The position numbers and the translations under genes were made by a program. From contig CALBST010000230.1 of NCBI GenBank assembly GCA_937967425.1, positions 1-5,519 on the forward strand: a DNA stretch of 5,519 nt, given 5' to 3'. The stretch is from an uncultured Caulobacteraceae bacterium. GTDB taxonomy: Bacteria; Pseudomonadota; Alphaproteobacteria; Caulobacterales; TH1-2. Positions 1 to 5,519 of this stretch are shown here, in pieces (within the stretch, counting starts at the first letter, position 1; the number at the start of each line of letters is the position of its first letter). The notes beneath the pieces were generated by a model, which saw only the letters and a program-made list of their open reading frames with translations, was not told the DNA's origin and did no database searches.

Positions 1-1497
1 TTAGCCCTCCGCCGCCGCCTTCTCCTCGAGGCCGTATTCGCGGAGTTTGCGGTAGAGCGTCGAGCGGCCGATACCCAAGCGGCGCGCCACTTCCGACATG
101 TGGCCGGCATAGTGGTCAATCGCCAGTTCGATCAGGTCGCGTTCGATCTGTTCGAGTTGGCGGAGATGGCCTTCGCCATCGAACACGGCGACGGGTTGCG
201 GCGCCGTTTCGCCGGCCGCCATCACCACTTCCGTGAACGCGACGTGTGCGGCGGTGACATGATGATCGTTCGCCGGGACGGAGACTTCCGGCGGCAGCGA
301 GTCGTTTGCGGCGACCAGCGGCTTCAGGCCGGAGATTTGCGGGAAGTCTTCCGGCTGCAAGAGATCGCCTTCGCAGAGGATCACGGCGCGGAACACTGAG
401 TTCTCTAGCTGGCGGACGTTGCCCGGCCAGTCGAAGTCCATAAGCATTTGCATCGTCGCGGCTGATGCGCCACGGACGTTGCGGCCCTCTTCGGCGTTGA
501 AGCGCGCGATGAAACGCTGCACCAGCGCCGGCAGGTCATCCTTGCGCTCGCGCAGCGGCGGCGCTTCGATGGGAAACACGTTCAGACGATAGTAGAGGTC
601 TTCGCGGAAGGCGCCGTCGGCGACGAGCTTCGCCAGATCCTTGTTGGTGGCGCTGATGATGCGGACATCCACCTTGGTCGGGCGCTTGCCGCCCACGGGA
701 TCGACTTCGCCTTCCTGCAGCACCCGCAGCAGCTTCACCTGCATGTCGAGCGGCAGTTCGCCGACTTCGTCGAGGAACAGCGTACCGCCGTGCGCTTCAA
801 CGAACTTGCCTGCGTGATTGTCGGTTGCGCCAGTGAAGCTGCCCTTCACATGGCCGAACAGAATGCTCTCAACCAGGTTTTCCGGGATCGCGCCGCAGTT
901 CACGGTGACGAACGGACGGCCCGCGCGCTCGGAAGCGCCTTGGATCGCGCGCGCCAGCAATTCCTTGCCAACGCCGCTTTCGCCGGTGATCAGCACCGGA
1001 ATGTTGGAGGCCGCGGCGCGCTTGCCCATGCGGACCACCGGCGCCATCACCGGCGCGTTGGCGACCATGTCGTCAAACGACATCTGACCGGCGACGCGCT
1101 TCTTCATGCGCACGACTTCGGTCTTCAAATTCGACATTTCGAGCGCATTGCGGATCGACACCATGATCCGCTCCGGCGAGGCCGGCTTCACGAAGAAGTC
1201 GCTCGCGCCCGCTTGCATGGCCTGGACGACCGTATCGATGCCGCCGGAAGCGGTCAGCACGATGCACGGCAGATCGCCGCGGCGCATACGGATTTCCTTG
1301 AGCGCTTCCTGGCCCGTCATGCCCGGCATGACGAGGTCGAGCAGCACGATATCGATATCGGCGTGCTTATCGACAGCCTCGACGGCTTGTGAGCCGTTCT
1401 CGGCCGCGCGTGTCAGGAAACCATTGCGCTCGACTGCCGCCTGCAACAGACGGCGCTGCGCCGGATCGTCATCGACGATGAGGATCGTCTTACCCAT
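1..1497 (-). CDS. NtrC-family sigma-54-dependent response regulator (TacA-like)
   Basis: A cytoplasmic transcription activator of 498 aa: phosphorylation by a partner histidine kinase should let it hydrolyse ATP and open sigma-54 promoters. Residues 1-120 are a receiver domain with acidic D9-D11, phospho-acceptor D54 (LLDLVMPG), T82 and K104. Residues about 143-380 are the AAA+ domain: Walker A GESGVGK (172-178), sigma-54 contact loop GSFTGA (219-224), Walker B FLDE (241-244), RxDLYYRL (298-305) and [10 protein letters not shown] (357-366). A loose linker (about 391-443) leads to a Fis-type helix-turn-helix ending in GRSTLYRKL. The ATG at 1497 is preferred because it starts directly at the receiver domain and has GGTGGTG just upstream; the TTG at 1509 would add only four residues. 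The receiver and HTH resemble Caulobacter TacA from memory, so orthology is an inference. No histidine kinase is adjacent. The gene is divergent from the kinase gene at 1809. The NtrC-type assignment is very secure. Confidence 0.95.
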   Translation of the reverse strand: MGKTILIVDDDPAQRRLLQAAVERNGFLTRAAENGSQAVEAVDKHADIDIVLLDLVMPGMTGQEALKEIRMRRGDLPCIVLTASGGIDTVVQAMQAGASDFFVKPASPERIMVSIRNALEMSNLKTEVVRMKKRVAGQMSFDDMVANAPVMAPVVRMGKRAAASNIPVLITGESGVGKELLARAIQGASERAGRPFVTVNCGAIPENLVESILFGHVKGSFTGATDNHAGKFVEAHGGTLFLDEVGELPLDMQVKLLRVLQEGEVDPVGGKRPTKVDVRIISATNKDLAKLVADGAFREDLYYRLNVFPIEAPPLRERKDDLPALVQRFIARFNAEEGRNVRGASAATMQMLMDFDWPGNVRQLENSVFRAVILCEGDLLQPEDFPQISGLKPLVAANDSLPPEVSVPANDHHVTAAHVAFTEVVMAAGETAPQPVAVFDGEGHLRQLEQIERDLIELAIDHYAGHMSEVARRLGIGRSTLYRKLREYGLEEKAAAEG

Positions 1498-1808
1498 GTT
1501 CACCACCAACCAGTTCGCCGCGCTTCTCTGACGGAAACGCTGATCGTTGAGGCGACCATAAGGATGAGACGTTCAAGTCGCGTTAAAATGGCACACCGAA
1601 ACGCGATTTCCGTAATGTCTCGTAGGCATTAGATAAACGCCGTGTTCACCACGATGACCATGAAGCGCGGACCCCATGGAGCGCGGGCGTCCTCGCCCGC
1701 GCGACGCCGTCGCTACCGACACGCGCTGGCGCCTGTCCGATCGCACGCATGCGGGCGAGGACGCCCGCGCTCCGTATTGGCGGGCACATCTGAAACTTCG
1801 GTATCAAT
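1498..1808. other. Divergent intergenic region, 311 bp
   Basis: This gap must hold the promoters of the minus-strand regulator and the plus-strand ABC1 kinase. I see no convincing consensus promoter on either strand. A weak plus-strand candidate is TTTCCG (1607-1612) with TAGATA (1630-1635), 17 nt apart. The 7-mer GAAACGC occurs twice in the same direction (1534-1540 and 1598-1604), the second as part of GAAA-N5-TTTC. The right third is taken up by the REP pair at 1678-1773. No protein-coding gene is supported here. Confidence 0.7.
1678..1773. repeat. REP-like inverted pair (BIME-like), 23-bp perfect arms
   Basis: Positions 1678-1700 and 1751-1773 are exact reverse complements over 23 bases, separated by 50 bp. 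Each arm is itself a hairpin. In the left arm a 9-bp stem (1681-1689 with 1694-1702) closes a TCCT loop. In the right arm a 7-bp stem (1751-1757 with 1762-1768) closes an AGGA loop. The spacer carries a further small hairpin, GCGAC-GCC-GTCGC (1701-1713). Two facing hairpins of the same sequence are the layout of REP pairs, which in other bacteria are mobilised by a RAYT-type Y1 transposase; none is present here. It ends only 35 bp before the start of the ABC1 kinase gene. Its core matches the element at 4461-4550. Confidence 0.85.
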
Positions 1809-3140
1809 GTGAACGACAAACCCGACCCAGAGCGCAACCGCATCACCGCGCGCATCGGACGCGTGGCGAGTGTTGGCGCGAATTTATCCGGCGCCGTGGG
1901 CGCACGGATGATGGGCGCAGACAATGTCGCGTTGGCGAAGGCTCTGCGGCAGGCGTTGGGCCGCTCCAAAGGGCCGCTGATGAAAGTGGCGCAGCTGCTT
2001 TCCACGATTCCTGATCTCCTGCCGCAAGCATACGCAGAGGAATTCCGCAAACTGCAGGCGCACGCGCCCGCCATGGGCTGGCCATTCGTGCAGCGGCGGA
2101 TGCGCGCCGAACTTGGTGAAGATTGGGAAACCAAGTTTGCGAGCTTCGAGCGCGAAGCGGCGGCAGCTGCGTCGCTCGGGCAAGTTCACCGCGCCACCGC
2201 CCACGATGGCCGCGCGCTTGCCTGCAAACTGCAATACCCAGACATGGCCAGCGCCGTCGAAGCCGACCTTGGGCAACTCAAAACGCTGCTCGGCCTGTTC
2301 AAGAGCATGGACGGCTCGATCGATTCCTCTGAAGCCATTCTCGAAGTCGGCGAGCGCCTGCGCGAAGAACTCGACTACGGCCGCGAGCTCAAGCACATGC
2401 GGCTCTTTTCGCGCATGCTGGCGGATGAGCCGCGCATCAGAACGCCCGAGCCGCTGGATGAGCTTTCCAGCAAGCGTTTGCTCACCATGACCTGGCTCGA
2501 AGGCCGTGGCCTCATGCACTGGCTCGACGAGCCCCAAGAAACCCGCAACCGCATCGCAGAGCTGCTGTTCAAGGCCTGGTGGGGGCCGATGACCCATTAC
2601 GGCGTCATTCACGGCGATCCGCATCTCGGCAATTACGCGCTCACCGATAATGCCGAGCGCCTGCACCTTCTCGATTTCGGCTGCGTCCGCATCTTCCCGG
2701 CGCGCTTCCTTGAAGGCGTCGTCGGCCTCTGGCGCGGCCTCAAGGCCGAGGACATGGACCAGGTCGCGCATTCCTATGAGATCTGGGGCTTCAAGAATTT
2801 GAACGCCGACCTGATCGAAGCGCTGACCATGTGGGCGCGCTTCATCTACGGCCCGCTGCTCGAAGATCGCGTGCGCACGATTGCCGACAACGTGCCGCCC
2901 GCCGAGTATGGCCGCCGCGAAGCGTTCGAAGTGCGCAAGCGCCTGAAGACACTGGGCCCGGTGCTGATCCCGCGCGAGTTCGTGTTCATGGACCGCGCCG
3001 CCATCGGGCTCGGCGCCGCGTTTCTGCATTTACGCGCGGAACTCAATTTCGGGCGGATGTTTGCGGAAAGCGTCGAGGGTTTCTCGCCGGAAGCGCTGGC
3101 GAAGCGTCAGGCGGAAGCAACGGCTGCAGTGGGGCTATAG
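1809..3140 (+). CDS. ABC1/AarF/UbiB-family atypical kinase
   Basis: A 443-aa member of the ABC1/ADCK/UbiB protein-kinase-like family, whose members support ubiquinone biosynthesis or lipid homeostasis, often through ATPase rather than protein-kinase activity. Visible motifs in order: KVAQ (59-62) where the family has KxGQ; the alanine-rich nucleotide loop AAAAASLGQVH (117-127); lysine K140 in ACKLQYPD; the ExD motif ELD (187-189); catalytic-loop HGDPHLGN (268-275) with D270 and N275; and DFG (289-291). All catalytic positions are kept, so it is probably active. The GTG at 1809 is the only start between an in-frame stop at 1791 and the conserved N-terminal R-rich segment; its Shine-Dalgarno is poor. 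The C-terminal UbiB membrane helices are not obvious, so it may be soluble or peripheral. Neighbours give no pathway clue: no ubi gene is nearby. Family assignment is strong; the substrate is unknown. Confidence 0.93.
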   Translation: MNDKPDPERNRITARIGRVASVGANLSGAVGARMMGADNVALAKALRQALGRSKGPLMKVAQLLSTIPDLLPQAYAEEFRKLQAHAPAMGWPFVQRRMRAELGEDWETKFASFEREAAAAASLGQVHRATAHDGRALACKLQYPDMASAVEADLGQLKTLLGLFKSMDGSIDSSEAILEVGERLREELDYGRELKHMRLFSRMLADEPRIRTPEPLDELSSKRLLTMTWLEGRGLMHWLDEPQETRNRIAELLFKAWWGPMTHYGVIHGDPHLGNYALTDNAERLHLLDFGCVRIFPARFLEGVVGLWRGLKAEDMDQVAHSYEIWGFKNLNADLIEALTMWARFIYGPLLEDRVRTIADNVPPAEYGRREAFEVRKRLKTLGPVLIPREFVFMDRAAIGLGAAFLHLRAELNFGRMFAESVEGFSPEALAKRQAEATAAVGL

Positions 3141-3152
3141 CTCCGAGCGCCC

Positions 3153-3169
3153 CTGTCAGTTCCTGACAG
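3153..3169. promoter_or_regulatory. Perfect 7-bp dyad (operator or 3' hairpin)
   Basis: CTGTCAG-TTC-CTGACAG is a perfect inverted repeat with a 3-nt centre. It begins 12 nt after the ABC1 kinase stop and ends 78 nt before the antiporter start. As RNA it would make a short hairpin, but no U-tract follows (the next bases are CACAGAAAATC), so it is a poor intrinsic terminator. As DNA it looks like a two-fold operator of the size bound by a dimeric regulator. I cannot decide between the two from sequence alone. Confidence 0.45.
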
Positions 3170-3229
3170 CACAGAAAATCGATGGCGCGCCTTGCATGCG
3201 GCCTTGCCGGCGTGCGTTATTGGTCACAC

Positions 3230-3237
3230 GGAGGGAG
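3230..3237 (+). promoter_or_regulatory. Shine-Dalgarno that sets the antiporter start
   Basis: GGAGGGAG lies 10 nt before the ATG at 3248. It is the best ribosome binding site in this stretch and falls inside any reading that starts at the upstream in-frame ATG at 3182. It therefore argues for translation beginning at 3248. Confidence 0.75.
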
Positions 3238-3247
3238 CAGAGCCGGA

Positions 3248-4459
3248 ATGGAAGACAAGTACGCACTGATCTCGACCCTCGTGGCCGCGATCGTGCTCGC
3301 TTTCGTCTTCGGCTTCATCGCCTCGCGTCTGCGGCTCTCGCCGATTGTCGGCTACCTGCTCGCGGGGCTCGCCGTTGGCCCCTACACGCCGGGCTTCACC
3401 GCCAACACGGAACTAGCGCTTCAGCTCTCAGAGATCGGCGTCATCCTGCTGATGTTCGGCGTCGGCCTCAAAATTTCCATTGATGACATTTGGTCGGTCC
3501 GTTGGGTCGCGGTTCCGGGTTCCGTCATGCACACGCTGGCGTCCGGCGCTGTCGGCTACATCAGCGGGCTGCTTCTCGGCATGGCGCCGGTCGAGAGTTT
3601 CGTGCTCGGCGCTTCGCTCTCCATCGCCAGCACCATCGTCTTCCTGCGCGCGATGGAGGACAAACGCGCGATCAAGACCGAAGAAGGCCGCATCGGCATT
3701 TCATGGCTGCTGATCGAAGACGTGTTCATCGTGCTGGCGATTGTCGTGCTTCCCGCGATCGTCTCGGTGATCGCGGCCGAGGAGGCCGATATCTCGATCG
3801 TCCCGCTGCTCGGCGCGCTCGGGATCACGTTCCTGAAGATCGCCGGCTTTGTGGCGCTGATGCTGGTTGTCGGCGGGCGCCTGTTTCCCTGGCTCATCGT
3901 TCAGGTGGCGCACGCCAAATCGCGCGAGCTGCTGTCGCTCGGGACGCTTTCGCTGGCGCTTGGCGTCGCCTGGGCCGCCTATTTCTGGTTCGACGCCAGC
4001 TTTGCGCTCGGCGCCTTCCTCGGGGGCTTGGCCCTCAACGGTTCGCGCTTCTCTCACAGAGTGGCCGAAGACTCGCTGCCGCTGCGCGACACGTTCGCGG
4101 TGCTGTTTTTCGTCGCCGTCGGCATGTTGTTCGATCCGTCCGTGATCGTGCGCCAGCCGCTCGCGGTCGCCGCGATCGTCGCCGTGGTCATCGTGGGCAA
4201 AGCTCTGCTCGCCTACGCGCTCATGCGCGCGATGAAGCAGCCGCCGCAAGCGAGCGCGCTCGTGGCGCTCGGTCTCGCGCAGATCGGCGAGTTTTCGTTC
4301 GTGCTGGCGGGCCTCGGTCTTCAGCTCGAAGTTATGTCGCGAGAAACCTACAACCTGATCCTCGCGGCGGCGCTGATCTCGATCGCGCTCAACCCGTTCC
4401 TGCTGCGCGTGGTGCCGGACTCGACGCCGGTGAAGGCAAAGCCGCAAGTGGCGGCATAG
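3248..4459 (+). CDS. CPA2-family cation/proton antiporter, membrane domain only (YbaL/KefB-like)
   Basis: An inner-membrane monovalent cation/proton antiporter of 403 aa, related to the membrane half of E. coli YbaL and to KefB/KefC. About 12 hydrophobic segments run from residue 8 to 390. Recognisable stretches are RLSPIVGYLLAG (29-40), GVILLMFGVGL (64-74), LSIASTIVFLRA (124-135), WLLIED (153-158) with the acidic pair E157/D158 expected in the ion path, SFALGAFLGGLALN (251-264), LPLRDTFAVLFFVAVGMLFDP (277-297, quoted here as a region), K318 in the late helix, and LAQIGEFSFVLAGLG (343-357). The ATG at 3248 is chosen over the ATG at 3182 because of the strong GGAGGGAG and because the homologous N-terminus starts here. 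The protein stops at VKAKPQVAA with no RCK/TrkA-N domain, unlike YbaL and KefB/C, which are over 550 aa. A REP element begins one base after the stop. Ion specificity (K+ or Na+) cannot be read from the sequence. Confidence 0.93.
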   Translation: MEDKYALISTLVAAIVLAFVFGFIASRLRLSPIVGYLLAGLAVGPYTPGFTANTELALQLSEIGVILLMFGVGLKISIDDIWSVRWVAVPGSVMHTLASGAVGYISGLLLGMAPVESFVLGASLSIASTIVFLRAMEDKRAIKTEEGRIGISWLLIEDVFIVLAIVVLPAIVSVIAAEEADISIVPLLGALGITFLKIAGFVALMLVVGGRLFPWLIVQVAHAKSRELLSLGTLSLALGVAWAAYFWFDASFALGAFLGGLALNGSRFSHRVAEDSLPLRDTFAVLFFVAVGMLFDPSVIVRQPLAVAAIVAVVIVGKALLAYALMRAMKQPPQASALVALGLAQIGEFSFVLAGLGLQLEVMSRETYNLILAAALISIALNPFLLRVVPDSTPVKAKPQVAA

Positions 4460-4460
4460 T

Positions 4461-4550
4461 GTCTGGACCGCCGGCACCCTCGCCGGCATTGGTGGAAATA
4501 ACCACTGTGCGTCGTGTTTAAAATGCCGGCAAGGCGCCGGCGGTCCAGAC
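4461..4550. repeat. Second REP-like inverted pair, filling the convergent gap
   Basis: The outer arms GTCTGGACCGCCGGC (4461-4475) and its exact reverse complement (4536-4550) pair over 15 bp. After a 6 x 5 nt internal loop, GCCGGCATT (4482-4490) pairs with AATGCCGGC (4522-4530). Each arm also folds alone: GCCGGC (4470-4475) with GCCGGC (4482-4487) around ACCCTC, and the equivalent in the right arm around a 5-nt loop. The central part has a small GTGG-AAATAA-CCAC hairpin (4492-4505). It starts one base after the antiporter stop and ends six bases before the DUF3052 stop, so it is effectively the entire 3' intergenic region of two convergent genes. It lacks a T-tract; it could protect 3' ends or hinder read-through. 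Confidence 0.85.
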
Positions 4551-4556
4551 TCGTGG

Positions 4557-4964
4557 CTAGCGTAGCGCTTTGCGGATCACGAGCTTTAGGCCCGACCACG
4601 TCTCATCCACGGCACAGACTTTCACATCGACGTAGCCCAGCGGCAGCGCGACCTTGCGGATCGTGTCCTCGGTGATGTCGGTTTCGGCCTTCGCAGCCTT
4701 CTTCGGCCACGACACCCAGATCATCCCGTCCGGCGCGAGCTTGCCGCGCAAGCTCTTAAGCTCCGCCGCGAGCTTGGCGGCGCTCGTATGAAAGATGTGC
4801 GCCGCCGCCAGCGCTTTCGTCGGCCGCGTCAAATAGCGAGGGCCAACCTCCTTATCGAGCACCGACTTCACCGAAGCGGGCATATGCGAGGCCCACAGCG
4901 GCTCGCCCGGCTTGAGCCCAAGCTTCTTGGCCAGCGGCGTGCCCGAGTACCCGGCCTGGGCCAT
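4557..4964 (-). CDS. DUF3052 family protein
   Basis: A 135-aa protein that I recognise as DUF3052, a family of unknown function. The family signatures are present: the N-terminal [16 protein letters not shown] (5-20), the central [10 protein letters not shown] (81-90), [10 protein letters not shown] (95-104), and the C-terminal [19 protein letters not shown] (111-129). It has no signal peptide or membrane segment and should be cytoplasmic. Known members have this length, so it appears complete. The ATG at 4964 overlaps the TAA stop of the upstream small gene (TAATG), with GAGG 4 nt and AGGAG 14 nt before the start, so the two are probably translationally coupled. It is convergent with the antiporter gene. 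The conserved Trp/Lys/Asp residues in the WPKK, TDITE and DETWSGLK blocks suggest a real binding or active site, but none has a known role, so no function is assigned. Confidence 0.9.
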   Translation of the reverse strand: MAQAGYSGTPLAKKLGLKPGEPLWASHMPASVKSVLDKEVGPRYLTRPTKALAAAHIFHTSAAKLAAELKSLRGKLAPDGMIWVSWPKKAAKAETDITEDTIRKVALPLGYVDVKVCAVDETWSGLKLVIRKALR

Positions 4965-5143
4965 TAGGCCTCGCCTTTCTCCTGCTTCAGCCGCGCCAGG
5001 AGCTGCGCTTCTTCGGCCTGCAGCCGCGCCCGTTCCTTACGGGCCGCCGCCTCGGCCTCGACCTTCTTGCGCTCGCCCCTGGCCCAAGCGGCCACGCCGA
5101 CCACCGCCAAGCCGCCAATTACGCCTACGAACAGCCAGATCAT
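4964..5143 (-). CDS. Small single-helix membrane protein with charged coiled coil, 59 aa
   Basis: A reading frame of 59 codons starts at ATG 5143 and ends in TAA at 4966-4964. Residues 2-20 ([20 protein letters not shown] region) form one hydrophobic helix rich in Gly, Val and Ala. The rest, from [17 protein letters not shown] onwards to the C-terminus, is Ala/Glu/Lys/Arg-rich and typical of a long helix or coiled coil. The positive residues just after the hydrophobic part predict a cytoplasmic C-terminus. AAGG lies 7 nt upstream of the start. The stop shares one base with the ATG of the DUF3052 gene, and the frame exactly fills the space between DUF3052 and the rpmE promoter region. I do not recognise a family. 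Simple composition means a weak database signal is expected; the overlap, ribosome binding site and sensible topology are the evidence that it is real. Confidence 0.7.
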   Translation of the reverse strand: MIWLFVGVIGGLAVVGVAAWARGERKKVEAEAAARKERARLQAEEAQLLARLKQEKGEA

Positions 5144-5232
5144 GGTCCGCCCTTGCTTCCCCCGCCGCCTTCAGCTATCAGCCCCGCTTCCAATTTTCTC
5201 CCCCTTTTCGGGGGCGCGCAGGATTCTGGGTC
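5144..5232. promoter_or_regulatory. Divergent promoter region of rpmE and the small-gene/DUF3052 operon
   Basis: Only 89 bp separate the two starts, so both promoters must be here or overlap the genes. For rpmE a candidate is TTGCTT (5153-5158), 17 nt, TATCAG (5176-5181), which would give a leader of roughly 45 nt. The -35 and -10 each match the sigma-70 consensus only partly. No clear promoter is seen on the minus strand. Confidence 0.35.
5200..5214 (+). promoter_or_regulatory. C5/G5 hairpin in the rpmE leader
   Basis: CCCCC (5200-5204), loop TTTTC, GGGGG (5210-5214) gives a compact 5-bp all-GC stem ending 5 nt before the AGGA ribosome binding site at 5220-5223. L31 genes in other bacteria are known to have structured autoregulatory leaders. 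Whether this hairpin plays that part is an inference. Confidence 0.35.
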
Positions 5233-5466
5233 ATGAAAGCCGAAGGCCATCCCGACTACCACTTCATCACGGTCACCATGACCGACGGCACGACCTTCAA
5301 GACCCGTTCGACCTACGGCGAGGAAGGCGCGACTCTGGCGCTCGACATCGACCCGAAGTCGCACCCGGCCTGGACCGGCGGCAACCAGACGCTGATCGAC
5401 CGCGGCGGCCGCGTCTCGCGCTTCAACGACAAGTTCGGCGGCTTCATGAAGAAGAAGGAAGGCTGA
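5233..5466 (+). CDS. rpmE: 50S ribosomal protein L31 (cysteine-free, zinc-independent form)
   Basis: L31 (bL31), 77 aa, a component of the large ribosomal subunit that helps bridge it to the 30S head. The signatures are [15 protein letters not shown] (6-20), TRSTYGEEG (24-32), [14 protein letters not shown] (37-50) and [14 protein letters not shown] (58-71). Zinc-binding L31 proteins carry Cys at the positions here occupied by VTMTDG and DIDPKSH; this protein has no cysteine at all, so it cannot bind zinc in that way. This is the usual alphaproteobacterial form. ATG 5233 is supported by AGGA at 5220-5223 and by the conserved N-terminus; the same frame is open far upstream, but that extension is not L31. 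It is monocistronic: divergent from the DUF3052 operon and closed by a terminator 24 nt after the stop. Confidence 0.97.
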   Translation: MKAEGHPDYHFITVTMTDGTTFKTRSTYGEEGATLALDIDPKSHPAWTGGNQTLIDRGGRVSRFNDKFGGFMKKKEG

Positions 5467-5490
5467 GCCTTCCACCGCGCTGACAAGCTT

Positions 5491-5519
5491 AAGGGCGCCG
5501 GATCACTCCGGCGCCCTTT
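5491..5519 (+). terminator. Intrinsic terminator of rpmE
   Basis: A perfect 12-bp stem (5491-5502 with 5507-5518, core GGGCGCCGGA) closes a TCAC loop and runs into a T-stretch that is cut by the window end after three Ts. It follows the rpmE stop by 24 nt. It is a canonical Rho-independent terminator in form, and its flanking AA/TT may let it work in both directions. Confidence 0.92.

Noticed and set aside
1498..1509. TTG start four codons upstream for the response regulator
   Set aside because: The ATG at 1497 begins exactly at the receiver domain and has GGTGGTG upstream, which the TTG reading would translate as coding sequence.
1572..1586. Possible CtrA box (minus strand TTAA-N7-TGAA)
   Set aside because: Only one half site matches the TTAA consensus, which is too weak to support.
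1589..1603. Possible sigma-54 promoter starting TGGCAC
   Set aside because: The second half needs a TTGC-like element after 5 nt; here it is AACG.
1646..2134. Minus-strand open frame across the first REP pair and the kinase start
   Set aside because: It reads through a palindromic repeat and the antisense of a conserved N-terminus; no family resemblance.
1884..3029. Long open frame of 381 codons antisense to the ABC1 kinase
   Set aside because: It lies entirely within a strongly supported gene, its translation is a low-complexity mix typical of GC-rich antisense frames, and no domain is recognisable.
3182..3247. Upstream ATG at 3182 for the antiporter
   Set aside because: It would add 22 residues without homology to the family and place the strong GGAGGGAG inside the gene.
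3701..4489. Minus-strand open frame over the antiporter
   Set aside because: His/Arg/Asp-rich shadow with no recognisable fold; it also runs through the REP arm.
3490..4521. Open frame of 343 codons in another frame over the antiporter
   Set aside because: Arg/Ala-rich translation typical of a shadow frame in GC-rich DNA; the antiporter frame carries clear family motifs.
4912..5232. Long upstream extension in the rpmE frame
   Set aside because: The added sequence is Pro/Ala/Arg-rich, unlike any L31, and overlaps the minus-strand small gene and DUF3052.

Overview
The window is GC-rich DNA, coding on both strands, and looks like an alphaproteobacterial chromosome. The evidence is a cysteine-free L31 protein of the alphaproteobacterial kind, an ABC1/UbiB kinase and an NtrC-type regulator that both read like alphaproteobacterial versions, and REP-like palindromes between genes. 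The regulator resembles Caulobacter TacA, which points to Caulobacterales or a neighbouring order. The taxon is an inference, since no rRNA is present.

Layout from left to right: (1) 1-1497, minus strand, a complete sigma-54-dependent response regulator. (2) 1498-1808, a divergent intergenic region holding an inverted pair of GC-rich REP hairpins (1678-1773). (3) 1809-3140, plus strand, an ABC1/AarF/UbiB atypical kinase with a GTG start. (4) 3141-3247, a gap with a perfect 7-bp dyad. (5) 3248-4459, plus strand, a CPA2 cation/proton antiporter related to the membrane half of YbaL/KefB but with no C-terminal RCK (TrkA-N) domain. (6) 4461-4550, a second REP pair that fills almost the whole convergent gap. 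(7) 4557-5143, a minus-strand two-gene operon: a 59-aa membrane/coiled-coil protein (4964-5143) whose stop overlaps the start of a DUF3052 protein (4557-4964). (8) 5233-5466, plus strand, rpmE (ribosomal protein L31), followed by a strong intrinsic terminator at 5491-5519.

The genes do not form one pathway. They are a regulator, a probable quinone/lipid-linked kinase, an ion antiporter, an unknown membrane-associated pair and a ribosomal protein. Two things are new enough to deserve attention. The two REP pairs belong to one family: their 23-nt cores match at 18 positions and one hairpin base pair is swapped in a compensatory way. The small gene upstream of DUF3052 is easily missed because of its length. 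No CRISPR array, transposase, tRNA or phage gene is visible, and there is no clear evidence of a complete new multi-gene system.
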